In this document: positions 58,376-64,000 of the stretch, piece by piece | How the letters are laid out: the number at the start of each line of letters is the position of its first letter | How positions within the stretch are numbered: position 1 is the stretch's first letter | Assembly (NCBI GenBank): GCA_006937955.1 | Contig: SSNP01000045.1 | Span: 128,833 to 192,832 of the forward strand | Source of the DNA: Pachypanchax playfairii | Lineage: Eukaryota; Chordata; Actinopteri; Cyprinodontiformes; Aplocheilidae | DNA length: 64,000 nucleotides | Direction of reading: 5' to 3' | Position numbers and translations under genes: made by a program | The notes under the pieces: generated by a model | Seen by the model: the letters and a program-made list of their open reading frames with translations, nothing else | Told to the model about the DNA's origin: nothing | Databases searched by the model: none

Positions 58376-59320
58376 ATCAAATCCATAATTATCACCATTG
58401 TTATGTAGAAAACATCTATAATCTTGAATCTCATCTTACTCACATTTTTTTGTTTTCTATTTTAGTTAAAACTTACTCGCACCCAGGTAATAAAAACATT
58501 TTTTTGTGTGTTTTATAAACAAAATGATAGAGTTGGTGACTAAATAAGAATTACGATCAAAGTGATCAGAATTCCTCAGCGGGGTGAACAACAGCTGCAG
58601 CACACATCAACACAAATTCTGCTTTTATGAATGTTTGGCAAACAATTTACGTCACAAATCACACGCGTCTCCTATGTGCTCGCAAACTGAATAATACAGA
58701 CATGATTAGAGAATACGAAACACATTTATCATCCATAAGTATAGATTTATGAACCTGTCTTTATTCTTTCTCTGACTGCAGTGTGAGATAAGAACTGCCA
58801 AGTTAATGTAAAAACTCCAAGGTACTCAGACTTCTCTGCACTAATAAAAAAACCTGCAACAAACTCATTTAATACATCAACCACAACAAGTCATTTTATC
58901 AAAAGTTATTTTTATCAAAGTGTCTGATAAATCACTGTAATTTCATAAACACATGCACGCTCTTCCAGCTACAGTGGAAAAATGAGCAAGGTAGAACCCT
59001 GAAGAGTAAAACCATAGCATGTAATGTAAAAGCACCATGACACGAGCACCGTAATAGATAATATGATGAATCAGATTACAGCTGTTTCAGAGTTACAATT
59101 TTTTCTTGTGAAGTAGAAGTAAAATCCTGTGACTTTAGATTAAAGGTGCTCCACAGCTCCACCATATCTGATGTAGAGTACAAATTACCTGCATCTATTT
59201 AAAGAGGCCATTTCATACAGATTTCAGGACTTTGTGGTTATTTCTTAAGTATTAACCAGTAATATAAAACATTTTATATCTAAAAAACGTCAGGAAACAC
59301 TGATTAACAGACCTTTCAGT

Positions 59321-59551
59321 CTGTCTGCATTAAAATTTGGGTGGTTCCGGCTCCTTCCGTCAGGCTTCAGCAGCAGCTCGTTCATATTCGATATTCGAAT
59401 TTGCTGGACTCAGATTGGCTAACAAACTAGCCTATGAGAGCAAGGTATANNNNNNNNNNCTGTTTTCACACCCACTATGAAGGTAAGAACACCTGTGGAG
59501 CTAAAATATTCAACAGAAACCTCAGAAAAACCGTTTTTAATGGAAGGGCCT
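59321..59551 (+). repeat. Inverted repeat, left arm, with assembly gap
   Basis: Reverse complement of 61453-61919: GTCTGCATTAAAATTTGGGT, AGATTGGCTAACAAACTAG, ACACCCACTATGAAGG and AGAACACCTGTGGAGC all recur inverted. Ten Ns (59450-59459) interrupt the arm. The other arm has 243 bp at the matching place. Confidence 0.88.
59450..59459. other. Assembly gap (10 N)
   Basis: Placed exactly between sequences that are 243 bp apart in the other arm of the inverted repeat. The stated gap size is probably a placeholder. Confidence 0.9.
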
Positions 59552-61452
59552 ATTTAAGATGCAGCAATACAGACACCCAGAAACTTAAAGGATCAAGCAG
59601 AAACAACTATTTGAAAAGCTGAGCATTACTAACAGCTACGTAAATCACAACCTTCTTTTTGTTGCGATTGAAGCAGAAGAAACTAACAAAGCTCAACTCC
59701 AGATGACAACCGGCTCTTTCAAGTAACTGTCTTCTGTCGAAAGTTTTCTAATTTAAGTCTTCAGATAATTAAAATAATAAAAACAAGACCTTTTAGTCAA
59801 TCAGCAATGACTTCAACCTGCTAGATGACTCAAGGCAGAAAGCTCACTTTCTTCTCTGATCAAGTGTCTATGAAAAGTCGATCCGTTCAAAGACATGCGA
59901 CCCCCTCGTCTCCTTGCATCGATCGATGTGAGGAGACAGATCAAGAGGAGACGGGCAAATACAAAAGGCTGTCTGCTGAGAAGAGTGGCACATTCAGTCT
60001 GAAAGGAGATCAATACGGGGATTATGTATGCCTGCTGGAATATTTGGGTTTGACATAGATTGGGTTTGAATTTGATGGAAGTGTTGGTGCAATGAGACGG
60101 CTTTGATTTATAAAACAAGAGCGGAATATACTAAAGACGGCCACTGTTAGATCTTGCAAGACACAAAATGACTCATATTGACTGAATTCAGAACGAAATC
60201 AAATGTCTTTAAAAGGAAAGCGCTTAAAAACATGACATATATAATTAAGGTATGCAAGTTTCAATATAGACCACTTTAAAGGCTTAAAAAGGACATTTTC
60301 AAGAAGATCCCAGTGTTTGCTAAATATCAGAAAAAGGCTCCACTAGACGAGAAAGTAAATCCTCCACAGTTGGGATTCAAGTCTTAGTAGGTAAAAAATA
60401 AATCTGTTGTGAGGAGTCAAGCTGACCCTGTCAAATTATCTTTGGTCTGAGACAGCCAGGGGCCTCAGAGATAAGAGGTGCCAGTTAAAAGTGTAAACAC
60501 TGTCTAGACTATCTAGACTAAGATGGTGAGCATGTGTGTTTAGAAAGGCAGCTTGAGAATGGGACATGCATATTTTCTTTTTAACCATCAAGATTTAATT
60601 AGTAAATATTTCTCACACAGTTCATTCCACTTTTTTTCCTGATTGCTTATTAGTGATCTTTAGACATGGAATTTAAATCAGCTGGGTTTTGTTTTTGTTG
60701 TTGATTTTTGACTCAAAAATCAAAATCGACTGCCGCAGTTTTTATCTTTCATGTATAACTAGCTTGAATTAATCAGTGGAAAGATGCAGAGAATTCTCCT
60801 TTAGGTGTTTCGTGGAGTCCAAAATCTTTCGGTTCAGCTCTAAATTTTAAATAGAAGATTCTACCCAGAAGATGAAAGCCTCTGTGTTTTTGCTCCCAAG
60901 TCCATCAATATTCTGAAACAAGACTAGGCTTAAAAACATGCACGCACACACACACACATATATAGATACATATTTATATATAAACAAACTGCGCAGCACC
61001 TGGTAGCTTGTGAAATCAAACGTATTACCTTGTGCCACCTTTAAATCAATAACCCCAAAGCATCTGGCAGCTCGACCCCATTATACAACAACTTCATAAC
61101 AATCAATCTGTGGCCGTTCCTTCACTCCTCCAGAAATCGAAGTAGTATTATTTTCATGTTTGTCTCTTGAGAAAAGGCTTGTTCTAAACCTCAGAGAGTA
61201 AAACATCATTTGCAGCCTCCTCATCTGTAAATATTAGCGGTCAGAAACACTAGCAGGTCGTCAACTACAGTGGAAGCATAATGAGAAAAATCAAAGAAAA
61301 TAAGGACTCAGAGCTAAATAAGGTTTAGCTCTGAGTGACTTACAGTAGAATGAAGAGGGTTAAAATAAGCACCGGCTCTGAAGGTTTAAGAATAAAACTG
61401 AGTTGAATGCGATGGAGCTGATGTGGGTATTTGATGTGAAACTTTATTAAAG
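59552..61452. other. Spacer between inverted repeat arms
   Basis: AT-rich with an (AC)n(TA)n tract near 60945-60985. No gene or exon seen. Confidence 0.5.
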
Positions 61453-61919
61453 AGGCCCTTCCATTATAAACTGTTTTTCTGAGGTTTCTGTTGAATATTT
61501 TAGCTCCACAGGTGTTCTTACCTTCATAGTGGGTGTGAAAACAGATCAACAACTTCTCTTTCAGTTTTTATCTCTCAAACTACGCAGGTGGTGATAAAAC
61601 CCGAGTTCTCCCGAGTCCGAACGGCCTGTATCTGTTTCGTCACAACTCCTGTGTTTGTTAGTATTCGGCAGCTCCCGCAGATGAAACCACGCCTAGCATG
61701 CTGCTGGCTAAAAGCTGTAACATAAGATGTAGCAAACAGGAAGACACAACGTATGATGTTGCCATGCGCAGCGGGGCGGAGAACAGTATACCTTGCTCTC
61801 ATAGGCTAGTTTGTTAGCCAATCTGAGTCCAGCAAATTTTAATAATGAATATGAACGAGCTGCAGCTGAAGCGGCCTGACGGAAGGCGCCGGAACCACCC
61901 GAATTTTAATGCAGACAGA
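61453..61919 (-). repeat. Inverted repeat, right arm (complete)
   Basis: Complete 467-bp arm. On the minus strand it runs from GTCTGCATTAAAATTCGGGT, through an inverted CCAAT box (GATTGGCTAAC) and ACTATGAAG followed by GTAAGA (a consensus splice donor), to GGAAGGGCCTCTTTAATAAA. It looks like a promoter plus first exon spread as a repeat, or a non-autonomous element. Confidence 0.8.
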
Positions 61920-61920
61920 T

Positions 61921-62176
61921 TGATACTTAAAATGTGTAAATTCTGCAATAATTTCACAGAAAATGTTTATTTTTCATTTGAAATTTTAGTTTTATGTATC
62001 TAGTTTACCATCATTTGTTGTCACAAGCAGAGAAGACAATAAAACATGTCTTCCAATTCATTGCATCTTTTTGTGCGATAGAAGTATCGACATTGGTATT
62101 CGGTATCGGCAAGTACTCAGATCCAAGTGTCGGTATTGTATATATTTGAAAAAAATTGGTATTGTTGCATCTCTAG
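61921..62176. mobile_element. hAT-type MITE fragment, third copy
   Basis: GATACTTAAAATGTGTAAAT, AATTTCACAGAAAATG and TTCCAATTCATTGCATCT match the 27011 copy in the same orientation. Right end GGTATTGTTGCATCTCTAG retained, left end lost where it abuts the inverted repeat arm. Confidence 0.78.
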
Positions 62177-62946
62177 TTAAAACGTTTCAAAAGCCTGAAA
62201 AATACCTCAATTTATTCCAATTAAAACTGAGAGACCTTATTTTCATATTCAACAAGAGCGAATGGCTGTCAGTCAGGCTTCAGATGCTCTACAATGACTG
62301 TTATAAAGATTTTATCTGAACATTTAAATGGTTTTATTTTCCGTAGTTATCAGATCTCTTGTCAAATAAAACACATCTAGAATGTGTTTAAACACTAGAG
62401 ACCGATACCATGAATGTGTGGCAAACACGTTTTTTTGCTTCTCTATGATTCTGTCAGCTTCAACTTTAAATCATGAGTTTCATCACCTTCTGGATTTGTG
62501 ATTCTAATAAAGAGGAACTTCCTAAAGTGGCAAGTGAGTGTACATGATATTGTCAGATAGTGTCGGGGGAAAAAATGAAGATTAATGAGACCAAATTTAG
62601 AACTGTCTTTGCAAGTCACTGCATTCAGGACAAACTGCTCGATGTGAACCAGAGTCCATGAACAGTTTGATTTTTCACTCTCAGTCATCCCTTTCAATGT
62701 TTGCTCCCATTCATTCTTTCACTTTGGCTGCAAGTGTTAAAGTATCACAGATTTACAGCGTTCAGACATATGAGCCTTCAGTTTCAGAGGCAGACATATG
62801 AACAGAGCTGCCAGAGCTTTATTAGCTGTCAGACTGATGATGGCTAAGTGGAATCAGCAGAAGAAAAAGAAAAAAGGAAAGATGAAGGGGAGGCAAAAAA
62901 AAAAAAAAAAGAGAAACCAGAGAAAGATAAATGAATCAACACATAC

Positions 62947-63024
62947 TTGAAGCCTGGTGCCATGTTGGCACAACTCCCAGTGCGAAGCCAGATGCAGTAG
63001 GGGTCACGAGAAGCCAAGCAGGCT
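62947..63024 (-). CDS. sema6d: Semaphorin-6 PSI-domain exon
   Basis: 78 nt, acceptor ttttttttag, donor GTATGT. Encodes ACLASRDPYCIWLRTGSCAN and then MAPGFK, the PSI (plexin-semaphorin-integrin) motif after the sema domain. The family signature is SRDPYCGW; here Gly is replaced by Ile (DPYCIW). Three Cys of the fold are kept. Phases: first base completes an upstream codon, last two complete Lys with 49369. Upstream exons (signal peptide and sema domain, binding plexin-A receptors in the family) lie beyond 64000. Confidence 0.9.
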
Positions 63025-64000
63025 CTAAAAAAACAAGAGAGAAAAATCATTATTTACTAGATTTGGAGCTTGATTTGGTTCTGTATGATAATCCTCAATC
63101 AGTCATAATAAAACTAACTCAGGAAACATTTATGTTCATTAATTGTGCTGATCAATTCCCATCATTATGACCAATTAATCCAGTTATTTTAAATTCAACA
63201 TTGTATATCCAATTGATTTATTAACGCTGTTAAAATGTTCTCCACAGTCACTTTCGCTATAAAAACAACCACCTGGGGAAGTGATGGAACAGAAGCATGA
63301 AAGTTCAACCAAAGAAATCTTAATAACAGTGTGAAATGCACATTCACACTGATATTCATGCTGATATTTCAAACCGTGACAGTCTCGGAAAGATGGATTA
63401 GTGGTTGATTCCGTGACCCAGATATGTGTGGGGGCAACAACAGCATCAATTCTATGGGTTGATTTGACTACCTAAAGTGATGCAATAGATAATATTCGGT
63501 AAAATAATGGTAAAATCCTAAAACCTGGACTGGACTCTCAAAAAGAACAAAAATATGATTAAAAACAGGATTGACTCCTTCAAACCAAGTGGACATTCAG
63601 AATCAGACGTCCAGACTTTCTGTCACTTTTCAGAGACAGTCCGCCGTCACGCTGTCTCTTCATGTTTTACACAAACACACAGATTAACACACTTGTGACA
63701 GTGGCTGCCATTTTGAAACTGAAGAAAACCGTCAGTGGCACGAACAACAGCCATCGTTCATGATGTCGTCTCACACACACTGACACAATTCATGAAACGA
63801 GGGAGGTTTTGCTCATAGCGTCACACTGTGGGGTCATTTTGGAAACAAAAAGCAAATCCCCGCATCAAACGCTCCAAAGTCAGTTATCAAAGTCCGCTTT
63901 AAGTCTGTTTAATAAAAGTTAAAAAGTCATTAAAAATGCACAGTGTTCATTATATCTGGTTTCAAAAAGAACTGTGGTGTAGTGTCCTGTTTGCTGTGTG
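63025..64000 (-). other. Semaphorin-6 intron to window edge
   Basis: No sema-domain exon recognised. Confidence 0.6.

Larger units (their letters stand above)
49370..62946 (-). other. Large semaphorin-6 intron (13.6 kb)
   Basis: No exon found. Contains a LINE tail, two MITE-like elements, an inverted repeat pair with an assembly gap, a third hAT MITE fragment and microsatellites, listed separately. The rest is AT-rich without recognised features. Confidence 0.7.

Noticed and set aside
1..64000. CRISPR arrays, operons, tRNA or rRNA genes
   Set aside because: Searched by eye. Regular repeats are only J units, microsatellites and eukaryotic transposons; no cloverleaf with A and B boxes or rRNA core was recognised.

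Overview
This window is intron-rich, AT-rich vertebrate DNA from a ray-finned (teleost) fish, probably a percomorph. The evidence is kappa-like (L1-type) immunoglobulin light-chain clusters with V genes opposite to J and C, C2H2 zinc-finger genes with a typical fish N-terminal exon, a semaphorin-6 gene with very large introns, and many fish dispersed repeats. The species cannot be named from the sequence.

Region 1 (about 0.8-15.4 kb) is an immunoglobulin light-chain locus. Four V genes (V1-V4) lie on the minus strand with 12-spacer recombination signals (RSS). Eight J segments (J1-J8) lie on the plus strand with 23-spacer RSSs; J2 has a damaged heptamer. There are two intact constant exons (C1, C2) and two broken ones: a 3' remnant after V1 and a 5' remnant after V4. 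The order is V1-psiC / V2-J1-J2-C1 / V3-J3-J4-J5-(N)-J6-J7-J8-C2 / V4-psiC. Because V and J-C point in opposite directions, joining needs inversion of the DNA between them. V promoters carry octamer-like sites. The J-C introns carry an exact PU.1/IRF composite motif at the same place in each cassette. A single N at 10513 marks a 1428-bp-period tandem copy and may hide a lost constant exon.

Region 2 (16.4-21.1 kb) has two plus-strand two-exon C2H2 zinc-finger genes that share a homologous N-terminal coiled-coil exon. One has six fingers and the other three. A decayed LINE reverse-transcriptase fragment sits in the intron of the second. From 24.3 to 26.4 kb a chain of four short plus-strand exons with matching splice phases may be the 3' end of an unrecognised gene.

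Region 3 (28.9-63.0 kb) is the 3' part of a semaphorin-6 gene on the minus strand, closest from memory to SEMA6D. Six exons are visible: PSI domain, two stalk exons, a transmembrane exon, and two cytoplasmic exons, the last with a very His/Ser/Asn-rich tail. All splice phases agree, giving 618 residues in the window. The sema domain lies beyond the right edge. Introns of about 17 and 14 kb hold MITEs, a decayed Tc1-like element with a nested repeat, a LINE tail, an inverted repeat pair with an assembly gap, microsatellites and several non-repetitive stretches that could be developmental enhancers.
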